Source: Tenacibaculum piscium
GTDB lineage: Bacteria; Bacteroidota; Bacteroidia; Flavobacteriales; Flavobacteriaceae
Assembly: GCF_021390715.1 (NCBI RefSeq)
Contig: NZ_JAJGWT010000007.1
Span: 62,296-126,295, forward strand
Direction of reading: 5' to 3'
DNA length: 64,000 bases
Shown piece by piece: positions 56,554-63,612 of this stretch. The first letter of the stretch is position 1, and every line of letters starts with the position of its first letter. Below the pieces are notes generated by a model, which was not told where the DNA came from, did not search any database, and saw only the letters and a list, made by a program, of their open reading frames with translations. Made by a program: the position numbers and the translations under genes.

Positions 56554-56774
56554 TTAGGTAGTATTTCTTTAATTTCTCCATTAATTAATTTGATTGCTAT
56601 AAATTTGAATGAATTAATATTTTCATTGTCATCATTTGTACCAGGAATCCAATGGTCTAATTTTTTTGCAATGGAGATTGTTTGATTAACAATAGAATTA
56701 TTTATCGTTGTTGATTTATAATTTATATCATTGAATGTGTTTATTGTTTCGTTTTGTGCGTTGGTTGTTAAGTG
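56550..56774 (-). pseudogene. 5'-truncated gene remnant
   Basis: An open frame of 74 codons without any ATG, GTG or TTG start: HLTTNAQNETINTFND through KLINGEIKEILPK. Codon use and the 4-nt overlap with the following frame look like a genuine gene that has lost its beginning. The break coincides with the cassette-like boundary sequence at 56757-56810. Confidence 0.45.
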
Positions 56775-56810
56775 TCAGTAATTAGTTGTATAGGGTGTTG
56801 TGTTTTTCGT
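56757..56810 (-). repeat. Cassette-like boundary sequence, copy 3 (left half type)
   Basis: The minus strand shows acacaacaccctata just after the cytochrome b gene. It matches the segment acacaacaccatata at the end of the DUF1275 gene (59491-59508) with one difference in 14. Confidence 0.5.
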
Positions 56811-56814
56811 ACTT

Positions 56815-57393
56815 TTATATATCTTTTTTCGATCCACTTACTATACTTGAAATAATTCCTTTTTGGTCAGTAAATTCTGCTATTAGTACACCAGCCAAAT
56901 GTATTATAATAAAAGCGATCAGGTAGTAAATACTTAATACGTGTATTTCTTCCATTGACTTTTTAAATTCTTTTGGTCCTAATTCTATAATAAGTCCGGT
57001 AACAAGCGAAACAATCACACATAAATAAAATATAATGTATATCCATTTTTGAAACTTTATTTTTGTAGATAGGGTTTTATCAAGAGGATTTTGAATCTTC
57101 ATATGTCCGAATGTAGGAAGTATCAAACGAATACTAAATAGTCCTACCAAAACATAACCAATGTAAATATGCCAATTCCACATTGGTTGTCTTATCTTTT
57201 TTGCTAAATTAATGAGTTGTTCTTCAGATAGAAACTGGTCTGTACCACTCAGGTAATCCTTTATTATCGCTGCCATATTATATTTATTCATCCACGTTAA
57301 TCGTAAAAAAATTGTAATTAATAATAGCATAAATGAAACAGCAATTGTCCAATGAATTATTCGATATACTTTAGAATACTTTGTGTTTTCCAT
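56815..57393 (-). CDS. Cytochrome b561/b-type diheme membrane protein
   Basis: 192 residues with four transmembrane helices. Heme ligands would be the His residues in YRIIHWTIAVSFMLLL, WNWHIYIGYVLVGLFSIRL, EIHVLSIYYLIAFIIIHLAGV. The pattern matches the cytochrome b/b6 (Ni,Fe-hydrogenase b-type) superfamily. It should move electrons across the inner membrane; the partner is unknown. The gene is flanked by two of the boundary sequences, so it looks like a one-gene mobile cassette. Confidence 0.87.
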   Translation of the reverse strand: MENTKYSKVYRIIHWTIAVSFMLLLITIFLRLTWMNKYNMAAIIKDYLSGTDQFLSEEQLINLAKKIRQPMWNWHIYIGYVLVGLFSIRLILPTFGHMKIQNPLDKTLSTKIKFQKWIYIIFYLCVIVSLVTGLIIELGPKEFKKSMEEIHVLSIYYLIAFIIIHLAGVLIAEFTDQKGIISSIVSGSKKDI

Positions 57394-57411
57394 AATTTAT
57401 TTTCCCATAAT

Positions 57412-57431
57412 GATTATGCTTTATGAAGCAT
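57412..57431. repeat. Inverted repeat ttatgcttt/atgaagcataa
   Basis: A 20-nt near-palindrome (ttatgctttatgaagcataa) lies between the cytochrome gene start and boundary copy 2. It may be a terminator-like structure or a protein site; no T run follows. Confidence 0.45.
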
Positions 57432-57482
57432 AACAGCGTTGTTTTATATTATTTGTTGCGGATTTCAAGTTCTAAATATAGT
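57432..57482 (-). repeat. Cassette-like boundary sequence, copy 2 (right half type)
   Basis: The forward-strand segment 57435-57467 matches 59434-59466 at 27 of 33 bases without gaps, both containing atttgttgcg. It lies upstream of the cytochrome b gene. Confidence 0.55.
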
Positions 57483-57581
57483 ATATAAAAACAGGATAAA
57501 ATCCCTTTAAATTCTACAAAGAATATTTTTCTAATTTGTGGATATTCTTCAGATTTTTATTAATTATCTAAATTTAAAAAA

Positions 57582-57809
57582 TTAAATTGCTTCATTAACT
57601 GGTTCTGTTACTGGTTCTTGAAAATCACAAGGTACTTCTTGGAAACTATCTATAAAAGGCGATTCATTTCCATTTGGATTATTAGGATTATAATTAGGGT
57701 TTGATACGGGAAGGTTTACGCTTTTAGTACAATCGTCTTCACAACTGAAAAATAGAGTTAGAGTAATTGTTAAAATTAAAATTTTATTTATAGTTTTTAT
57801 TAATTTCAT
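57582..57809 (-). CDS. Small hypothetical lipoprotein
   Basis: 75 residues. A clear lipoprotein signal ends FFSC (Cys23), then EDDCTKSV and a low-complexity Asn/Pro stretch (NPNYNPNNPNGNESPF). A CDFQEPVTEPVNEAI tail follows. No family is recognised. It is downstream of the peroxiredoxin gene on the same strand, and could be part of that unit. Confidence 0.6.
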   Translation of the reverse strand: MKLIKTINKILILTITLTLFFSCEDDCTKSVNLPVSNPNYNPNNPNGNESPFIDSFQEVPCDFQEPVTEPVNEAI

Positions 57810-57861
57810 TTTATTCTTTTTGAATTTAGTTTTCTATTTCAAAACAAAACTTGTTTTTGTG

Positions 57862-57879
57862 TTTTAGAGCCTGTTTAAA
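57862..57879 (+). repeat. Second copy of ttttagagcctgtttaaa
   Basis: Identical to 43988-44005 in the same orientation. Such gagcctgtttaaa sequences resemble insertion-sequence ends, but no transposase is near either copy. Confidence 0.4.
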
Positions 57880-57888
57880 AATTTGGTT

Positions 57889-58665
57889 TTAATTTAATTT
57901 TTTCAAAAATTTAGTGATTTCACTTGGTTCGGCACGGTTTCTATAATCGACATCTAAAAACGCATATTCAATTTTACCATCTGTATTAATAATATAAGTT
58001 GCAGCTAATGGTAATTCATTGCTTGTATCTCCGTTATGTGAATTTAAATTAAATTTTTCATTATATTTTTTTGCTACATCTTTGGTGAGTTTAAATACCA
58101 CACCATATTCTTTTGCAATTTTATTATGAATATCACTTAATACTTCAAATTCTAAATCGTGTTTTTCAGATGTATTTATTGATTCATCAGGTAATTCTGG
58201 AGTTAAAGCCAATAGATTTGCTCCTTCTGCTTTAAAATTAGGTAACTCTTCTTGTAAATGATGTAGTGTAAGGTTACAATAAGGGCACCAACCACCTCTA
58301 TACCATATTAGTACAACAGGACCCTTATCTAAATAGCTTTTTAAAGAAACAGTTTCACCAAGGGCATTTTTAAGTTTGAAATCGGGAGCTATATCTCCAA
58401 TATTTTTAGCAGATTCCAATATACCACTATTAATTACTGCATCTAAACCTTCTTTATACTTTTTTTTAGTTGTAGAATCTACTTGTTTATTAAAATTAAC
58501 TTTACGTAGTTCGAGTTCTGCAGCTAAAGTAGGTTTTTGTTCTGTTTTCATTTTTGGATTGTTTAATGAAGTTGTAGTGTTTTTTTTATCTGAATTGTTT
58601 TTACAGCCTATGATTAGTAAAACAATTGTACCTATTATTAAAAGTGGTTTTATATTCATCATCAT
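57889..58665 (-). CDS. Peroxiredoxin-like lipoprotein (AhpC/TSA domain)
   Basis: 258 residues. A lipoprotein signal ends IIGC (Cys21). The thioredoxin-fold domain runs from about residue 85: IGDIAPDFKLKNALGETVSL, then VLIWYRGGWCPYCNLTLHHLQ with a CxxC active site, and PLAATYIINTDGKIEYAF. It probably reduces peroxides in the periplasm. It follows a TetR regulator gene by 76 nt on the same strand, a pair likely co-transcribed and controlled by that regulator. Confidence 0.87.
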   Translation of the reverse strand: MMMNIKPLLIIGTIVLLIIGCKNNSDKKNTTTSLNNPKMKTEQKPTLAAELELRKVNFNKQVDSTTKKKYKEGLDAVINSGILESAKNIGDIAPDFKLKNALGETVSLKSYLDKGPVVLIWYRGGWCPYCNLTLHHLQEELPNFKAEGANLLALTPELPDESINTSEKHDLEFEVLSDIHNKIAKEYGVVFKLTKDVAKKYNEKFNLNSHNGDTSNELPLAATYIINTDGKIEYAFLDVDYRNRAEPSEITKFLKKLN

Positions 58666-58741
58666 TTATTATTTAAGTGTTATTTTTTTTATATATAGAA
58701 GAATTTATCATAAATAAATTGATTACTGAGAAAATAATTTT

Positions 58742-59305
58742 TTATAATTTTTTAAATATTTGGTTTAAATAATTATTCAGTTGTTTTGGGCTAAAAACTT
58801 TCGTTGCAGCTGAAAACCCAAATTTTGAGATTAACAAATAATCTGCTTTAGCCTCAATTTCTGCTTCTTTAAAGCATTTTTCTTCTCTTAATTTATCAGC
58901 AAAAATATTTTTCAATTTTGTAGTGTTGGCTGCTAGTAGGTTTTTGATTTTAGGTACATCACTATTTTTTAGTTCGGTAGCAGTATTTCCTATAAAACAT
59001 CCCTTAAAGTCTTTATTTTCTTTAGAAAATTCTAATGAATCTATAAAGTACTGTTTTATGGCTTCTATTCCGGTATTGCTGTTTATCATTTTGTGGAATA
59101 AACTATCTAGCTTTCTTCTATAACAGATGATACTTGCTTCTAATAAACCTTCTTTGCTACCAAAACTTGAATATATAGAAAACTTATTAATACCCATTTC
59201 TTTTTCAAGCATTTGCATTGAAGTAATTTCATAACCATTCCGCCAAAAAAGGTTCATTGCTTTTTCTGTCACCAAATCTTCGTTATATTCTTTTTTTCTC
59301 GGCAT
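58742..59305 (-). CDS. TetR/AcrR family transcriptional regulator
   Basis: 187 residues. The N-terminal DNA-binding domain reads YNEDLVTEKAMNLFWRNGYEITSMQMLEKEMGINKFSIYSSFGSKEGLL, the classical TetR helix-turn-helix. The C-terminal ligand domain contains KGCFIGNTATELKNSD, as in regulators that respond to reactive electrophiles or peroxides via Cys. A palindrome at 59326-59345, just before the start, is a likely self-operator. It probably controls the peroxiredoxin gene downstream. Confidence 0.9.
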   Translation of the reverse strand: MPRKKEYNEDLVTEKAMNLFWRNGYEITSMQMLEKEMGINKFSIYSSFGSKEGLLEASIICYRRKLDSLFHKMINSNTGIEAIKQYFIDSLEFSKENKDFKGCFIGNTATELKNSDVPKIKNLLAANTTKLKNIFADKLREEKCFKEAEIEAKADYLLISKFGFSAATKVFSPKQLNNYLNQIFKKL

Positions 59306-59325
59306 GCTTTTTAATTATAGTACAA

Positions 59326-59345
59326 ATCTAAACAATCGGTTAGAT
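59326..59345. promoter_or_regulatory. Putative TetR operator
   Basis: The 20-nt atctaaacaatcggttagat agrees with its own reverse complement at 16 of 20 positions and contains the aaccgattg-like core seen in many TetR-family operators. It lies 20 nt upstream of the tetR start. Confidence 0.6.
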
Positions 59346-59430
59346 ATAAAAAACATTTTAACTTTTATTTTGAAAATTAATCGTATTTACTTTAAATTGA
59401 GAGGTATAGTTGTGGTTTGGGTTAATTAGG

Positions 59431-59508
59431 TATAGCGATTTTGTATATGATTTGTTGCGTATTTTAAGGAATTAATCGCTATTGGTGAATTATATATGGT
59501 GTTGTGTG
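59431..59508 (-). repeat. Cassette-like boundary sequence, copy 1 (full)
   Basis: Contains both halves: acacaacaccatata at the end of the DUF1275 gene, which supplies its last codons and stop, and the atttgttgcg segment shared with copy 2. Confidence 0.55.
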
Positions 59509-60248
59509 TCGTTTTTTTTTCTTTGTTTATATTTTCTTTTTGTTCGGATTAATTTATATCTCAAATCGTTGTAAAATAAACTTGTCGATAAAATTATTGC
59601 TCCAAAAATTAGAGTGTTCAATTTCAAGTTAAGCCTTGAGTAGAGAAATCCAGCGATTATTCCACCAAGAAAGAAGGAGCAAATGATATAAATTCGTAGT
59701 TTTATAGTCGCTTTTATTTTTTCTCTATTCGGATGATATTTAGGAAATAATAGTTGCGATAGTTCAATTCCTAAATCGGTGAACAGTCCTGTCAGGTGTG
59801 TTGTTCTTACAACTGCATTTGAAATTTTTGTTACAAAAGAGTTTTGAAGTCCCATTGCAAAAAGTAGTAGACAAACAATTATATTAGGGTATTTTAATTC
59901 TCCTATATTACTTATTATTGAAATTGATACTAAAATGAAACATTCAATGATGGTTGGTAAAACAAAACCATTAAGTTTTTCACTTTCCTTAAATTTTTCG
60001 ATTAGGAAGCTTGATAAAAAAGAACCAAATAGAAATGAAAAAATATAAAGAAAATAAACTGTTCCTTTCCATAATTCGAAATTTGCAACGTCACTAATAA
60101 AAAGAGCAAAATGACCAGTTACATTGGTTGTCAGTTGTTTGAAAGCTAAAAATCCTGTAATATTCACAATTCCAGCAACAAAAGACAAAATCGTAGCAAT
60201 TCTAAAGTTTTGTTTTAAAGTTCTACTTTTACCTTGATGTCTAAACAT
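59490..60248 (-). CDS. YoaK/DUF1275 family membrane protein
   Basis: 252 residues with six or so membrane helices. DUF1275 hallmarks: ATILSFVAGIVNITGFLAFKQLTTNVTGHFALF, then LLLFAMGLQNSFVTKISNAVVRTTHLTGLFTDLG. The last five residues (DTQHHI) are encoded by the boundary element, so the 3' end may have been replaced. Function unknown; family members are thought to be small-molecule transporters. It lies 140 nt after the arsenic island. Confidence 0.87.
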   Translation of the reverse strand: MFRHQGKSRTLKQNFRIATILSFVAGIVNITGFLAFKQLTTNVTGHFALFISDVANFELWKGTVYFLYIFSFLFGSFLSSFLIEKFKESEKLNGFVLPTIIECFILVSISIISNIGELKYPNIIVCLLLFAMGLQNSFVTKISNAVVRTTHLTGLFTDLGIELSQLLFPKYHPNREKIKATIKLRIYIICSFFLGGIIAGFLYSRLNLKLNTLIFGAIILSTSLFYNDLRYKLIRTKRKYKQRKKNDTQHHI

Positions 60249-60388
60249 TTTATTTCTATTTAGTGTATTACCTTGAAATAGGTTCTTCTTTTTATTGAAT
60301 CTATAAGGCTAAAAATTCTAGATTTTTTTTATTTGATAGGAGTGATGTATTCGTTTTTCATTATGGTATTTCTTGCTTTTAGCGTTGG

Positions 60389-61099
60389 CTATTCTAATAT
60401 TCCCGTGAAAATTGAAATATAATACAATCCAGTCAAAATAAAAACAACACCTGCAATTGTTCGCATTATTTTTTCAATTTTCGTAATTCTGTTGTAGAAT
60501 ACACCGACCTTTCCTGCTGTAAAAGCCAATAAATAAGTAAAAAGAATTACAGGTAATCCTGTTCCAAATGCGAATACAATGGGTAAATAGAGTCCGTTAG
60601 CTGATGCAATTGTCATAGGAATTAACATTCCAAAAAACAATGCTGCACTGTAAGGGCAAAATGCCAAAGCAAAAACAATACCTATCAAAAAAGAACCTAA
60701 AAGTCCTTTGTCTTTAAATTTTTCAGATAGTTTTTCTTGAAAATTTAATTCTCCTAAAAAATTTAGTTTGATAATACCTAGCATAATCAACCCAATGATT
60801 ATCAATAATGGTCCTAAATATTTCTCTCCATTTTGATTTAAAAATCGAGCTATATGAAATTTACTTGCACCAAAATATAGTATCAAACCAATTACAGTAT
60901 AACTAAATCCTCTACCCAAAGAATATAGCAATCCACTTAAAAATACTTTTCGTTTACTCGAAATGTTTTTAGAAATAAAAGCTGTTGCAGTTATGTTGGT
61001 CGCCAAAGGACACGGGCTAATAGCTGTCATTAGTCCGAGTATCAATGCTGATAAAATAGGAATATTATAATCCTCTAAAAGTGATTGCAAAAAATCCAT
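60389..61099 (-). CDS. arsG: ArsG-like organoarsenical efflux permease (DsbD/CcdA-like)
   Basis: 236 residues with about six helices. It belongs to the DsbD/CcdA-like transporter group: LGLMTAISPCPLATNITATAFIS and IGIVFALAFCPYSAALFFGMLIP contain the paired Cys-Pro motifs. ArsG of the Bacteroides ArsEFG module removes trivalent aromatic arsenicals. Immediately downstream of the ArsF-like gene (1-nt junction), which supports the call. Alternative: a general thiol transporter. Confidence 0.75.
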   Translation of the reverse strand: MDFLQSLLEDYNIPILSALILGLMTAISPCPLATNITATAFISKNISSKRKVFLSGLLYSLGRGFSYTVIGLILYFGASKFHIARFLNQNGEKYLGPLLIIIGLIMLGIIKLNFLGELNFQEKLSEKFKDKGLLGSFLIGIVFALAFCPYSAALFFGMLIPMTIASANGLYLPIVFAFGTGLPVILFTYLLAFTAGKVGVFYNRITKIEKIMRTIAGVVFILTGLYYISIFTGILE

Positions 61100-61540
61100 T
61101 TAGAGCATTTTTAATTCTGCATTTATTTTGTCTTTCAATTCTTTAGAAAAAGCTTCTTGGTCATTCCCGTTCATAAAAGCAAAATCCGTTAGATTTATTT
61201 GAGTTTCTTTTCCGTTTTTAATTACGTTTAAGATTAAAGAAGTTCCTGATGCCTCAAATTTTTCGGCAATCTTTTCATTCTTCTTTTCATCTACATTGAT
61301 AACCAGAAACGTAATCTTATTTTCTTTAAGTTCCTTTGCAAAATAAGTATTCAACGTGTATTTAGTGTTGGCTTCAATCGCATTGCAAGTCATACATCTA
61401 TGAGTGGAATGAAAATCTAAAACTTCTATTTTTGAAACGGATTTATCTAATGAAGTTGTTTTGTTTTTATCTTGACCATTGCAAGATGTAAGTATTAATC
61501 CGATTGCTAAAACTGTAAAAAAATTGATTATTTTATTCAT
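61100..61540 (-). CDS. arsF: ArsF-like lipoprotein with thioredoxin motif
   Basis: 146 residues. A lipoprotein signal ends LTSC (Cys20). The domain has a thiol motif HRCMTCNAIEANTKY (CxxC at about residues 49-52) and a thioredoxin-like layout (ITFLVINVDEKKNEKIAEKFEASGTSLILNV). This matches the ArsF component of nitro-aromatic arsenical reduction/efflux modules. It abuts the ArsG-like gene directly. It would sit in the periplasm and relay electrons. The assignment rests on context plus CxxC and is moderate. Confidence 0.72.
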   Translation of the reverse strand: MNKIINFFTVLAIGLILTSCNGQDKNKTTSLDKSVSKIEVLDFHSTHRCMTCNAIEANTKYTLNTYFAKELKENKITFLVINVDEKKNEKIAEKFEASGTSLILNVIKNGKETQINLTDFAFMNGNDQEAFSKELKDKINAELKML

Positions 61541-61559
61541 TTTTCTTTGATTTTATGTT

Positions 61560-62543
61560 TTATAATATGATGTTGAATAAATATCCTGAAATGATAATGC
61601 AAAGTGTAACAACTCCAAAAAAGATAGCAATTAGCTTTAGAGTCATTACTTTTTTTAATAACATAGCTTCTGGTAATGAAAGTCCAACAACTCCCATCAT
61701 AAAAGCGATTGCAGTTCCTAATGGAATTCCTTTGGCAACTAATACCTGAACTACAGGAAGTATGCCTGATGCGTTTGAATACATTGGTACTGCTAAAATC
61801 GTAGCAATAGGAACAGCAAAAAGATTGTCTTTGTCCATATATTTCTCAAAAAATCCTTCTGGAATATAACCGTGCATAAGTCCACCAATAGCTATGCCTA
61901 CAATTACATAAGGAATGATTCCTTTAAGAATTCTTATTACTTCTTCCCAAATAATTGATAAGCGTTTTTTAAAGGGTTGTTTTTCTTCTTGAAATATATT
62001 TTGTTCTCTTTGAGCGTTTTCTAAAACTTCTTTTACCCAAGGTGTTAAATAGGATTCTAATTTTAATTTTTGAAGAATTACACCAGAAATAGTTCCTAAC
62101 AAAACACCACTAATCACATAAATTATGGTTGTTTTAATTCCAAACAAGCCAATAAAAAGTCCTATTGCAACTTCATTAACCAATGGCGAAGTAATCAAAA
62201 ATGAAAAGGTTACACCTAACGGGATTCCACCTCTAACAAAACCAATAAATAACGGAACTGAAGAACAAGAGCAAAAAGGTGTTACCACACCAAAAAGACT
62301 TGCCATTAAGTATTCCAAACCGTATAATTTATTTCTTGACAAATAGTTTTTAACCTTGTCTATGGGAAAGTAGCTGTTAATGATTCCCATAAAAAAGATA
62401 ACAACAAAAAGTAAAATTAGAATCTTTGTGGTGTCATAAATAAAGAAATTTAAAGCTTCTGCTAAATGTTGCCCTTTTTCTAAATTTAGAACGCTATAAA
62501 CAAACCAATCTGCTATATTTTGTATCCAATCAAACATTTTCAA
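61560..62543 (-). CDS. ArsP-like permease (DUF318 family)
   Basis: 327 residues with eight or so helices. The DUF318/permease signature is present: LASLFGVVTPFCSCSSVPLFIGFVRGGIPLGVTFSFLI, including the CSCSS cysteines, and AVPMYSNASGILPVVQVLV. ArsP proteins of this family export trivalent organoarsenicals. It starts within the end of the OsmC gene (14-nt overlap) and precedes the ArsF-like gene by 19 nt. The family also includes non-arsenic permeases, so the substrate is inferred from location. Confidence 0.85.
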   Translation of the reverse strand: MKMFDWIQNIADWFVYSVLNLEKGQHLAEALNFFIYDTTKILILLFVVIFFMGIINSYFPIDKVKNYLSRNKLYGLEYLMASLFGVVTPFCSCSSVPLFIGFVRGGIPLGVTFSFLITSPLVNEVAIGLFIGLFGIKTTIIYVISGVLLGTISGVILQKLKLESYLTPWVKEVLENAQREQNIFQEEKQPFKKRLSIIWEEVIRILKGIIPYVIVGIAIGGLMHGYIPEGFFEKYMDKDNLFAVPIATILAVPMYSNASGILPVVQVLVAKGIPLGTAIAFMMGVVGLSLPEAMLLKKVMTLKLIAIFFGVVTLCIIISGYLFNIIL

Positions 62544-62937
62544 TTGTATTAATAGTACCAGAAATTGAACAAGACAATTTTACGGTATTGTAAATAGTGC
62601 CAAACTTTTCAATATTCTTTTTAAGTAAATCAGGGTTCAATTTTTTATCGTTGCTGTAAATTGTCAAATTGTAAACGATATTTTCCATTCTTGGCGGATT
62701 TTCAAGACGTGTTGCATTGACTTCAATGTTCGCTTTTGAATAGGTAAATTTCATCATAGCCGAAAAACGTTCCACATTTTTCAGTATACAGGAAGCAAAA
62801 GAACCTAAGAATAATTCGGCAGGATTTGGTAAGGTTTCAGCAGATTTTGAAGTTGTGCCAAAATCTATATTCGTTTGTTTTATATGAACAATTGCATCCT
62901 GATTTGAAGTAGATGAGGCTTTGATATGGTAATTCAT
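62530..62937 (-). CDS. OsmC family peroxiredoxin
   Basis: 135 residues. The OsmC/Ohr core is visible: NPAELFLGSFASCILKNVERF with Cys50, and VKLSCSISGTI with Cys123, the pair that reduces organic peroxides. It lies between the ArsE-like redox protein and the ArsP-like permease, overlapping the latter by 14 nt, so it belongs to the same transcript. It may protect against oxidative stress from arsenic; this is inferred. Confidence 0.86.
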   Translation of the reverse strand: MNYHIKASSTSNQDAIVHIKQTNIDFGTTSKSAETLPNPAELFLGSFASCILKNVERFSAMMKFTYSKANIEVNATRLENPPRMENIVYNLTIYSNDKKLNPDLLKKNIEKFGTIYNTVKLSCSISGTINTIENV

Positions 62938-62949
62938 AGTTGAGGTGAA

Positions 62950-63186
62950 TTAGTTTAAAAGAGCCAATACTTCGTCTTTTGAAGGCACTCTACCTTTTAT
63001 TGTAATCACATCATCTATTACCAAAACTGGTGTTGTCATTACGTTAAATTTCATAATTTCCATTATATCCTCAATTTTTTCAATAGTTGCATCTATATTG
63101 TTTGCTGAAACTACATCTTTAACTACATCAGTCATTGATTGGCATTTTGGACATCCTGTCCCTAAAATTTTGATTACTTTAGTCAT
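62950..63186 (-). CDS. arsE: ArsE-like small thioredoxin-fold protein
   Basis: 78 residues. It is a TM0996-type redox-active disulfide protein: VIKILGTGCPKCQSMTDVV with Cys12 and Cys15 and a central FNVMTTPVLVIDDVI cis-Pro region. It lies 51 nt downstream of arsR. ArsE in the Bacteroides ArsEFG system is a protein of this type. Other members occur in many operons, so the ArsE name is based on context. Confidence 0.8.
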   Translation of the reverse strand: MTKVIKILGTGCPKCQSMTDVVKDVVSANNIDATIEKIEDIMEIMKFNVMTTPVLVIDDVITIKGRVPSKDEVLALLN

Positions 63187-63237
63187 AATACTTGTATTTG
63201 TTTATCGTCAATAAACGATAGATTAGTTAAAAAAATA

Positions 63238-63543
63238 TCAATTAAAAAATTGCTGAAATAATGTTTTTGCAATTTTCCAGTTTTCTTGATTGATACAGTA
63301 CTTTATTTTTGGCGGTTTTAATTCTCCTTGAATTAAACCAGCCTTTTTTAATTCTTTTAAATGTTGTGAAACTGTTGATTGAGAAATCGGTAATACGTCA
63401 ACTAAATCTCCAGTAAAACAACACGATCGATTTTCAAGATGTTTTAAAATAGCAATACGTGTAGGATGTGCTAAAGCTTTAGCAAATTTTGCCAATGTTT
63501 CGGTATCTTGCTTATATTCTATATGTTCTAAACTTCTTTTCAT
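63238..63543 (-). CDS. arsR: ArsR/SmtB family metalloregulator
   Basis: 101 residues from ATG 63543. The winged helix includes LAKALAHPTRIAILKHL, SCCFTGDLVDVLPISQSTVSQHLKELKKAGLI. The pair Cys41-Cys42 at the start of helix 3 probably forms part of an arsenite site. The upstream GTG (63555) overlaps the promoter box TAGATTTG, so ATG 63543 is preferred. It should repress the operon and release on arsenite. An inverted repeat lies 37 nt upstream. Confidence 0.9.
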   Translation of the reverse strand: MKRSLEHIEYKQDTETLAKFAKALAHPTRIAILKHLENRSCCFTGDLVDVLPISQSTVSQHLKELKKAGLIQGELKPPKIKYCINQENWKIAKTLFQQFFN

Positions 63544-63554
63544 ATTATTTACCA

Positions 63555-63562
63555 CAAATCTA
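63555..63562 (-). promoter_or_regulatory. Promoter -7 box TAGATTTG of arsR
   Basis: This minus-strand TAnnTTTG box ends 12 nt before the preferred ATG and lies inside the longer reading frame that would begin with GTG. Confidence 0.55.
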
Positions 63563-63579
63563 AGATAGATATTTAAAAT

Positions 63580-63603
63580 GAAATGTGATAAAAGTCACAT
63601 TTC
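63580..63603. promoter_or_regulatory. Putative ArsR operator (inverted repeat)
   Basis: Arms gaaatgtga (63580-63588) and tcacatttc (63595-63603) with a 6-nt centre lie just upstream of the arsR promoter box and after the ACR3 stop. No T run, so an operator is more likely than a terminator. Confidence 0.58.
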
Positions 63604-63612
63604 ACTTATTTT

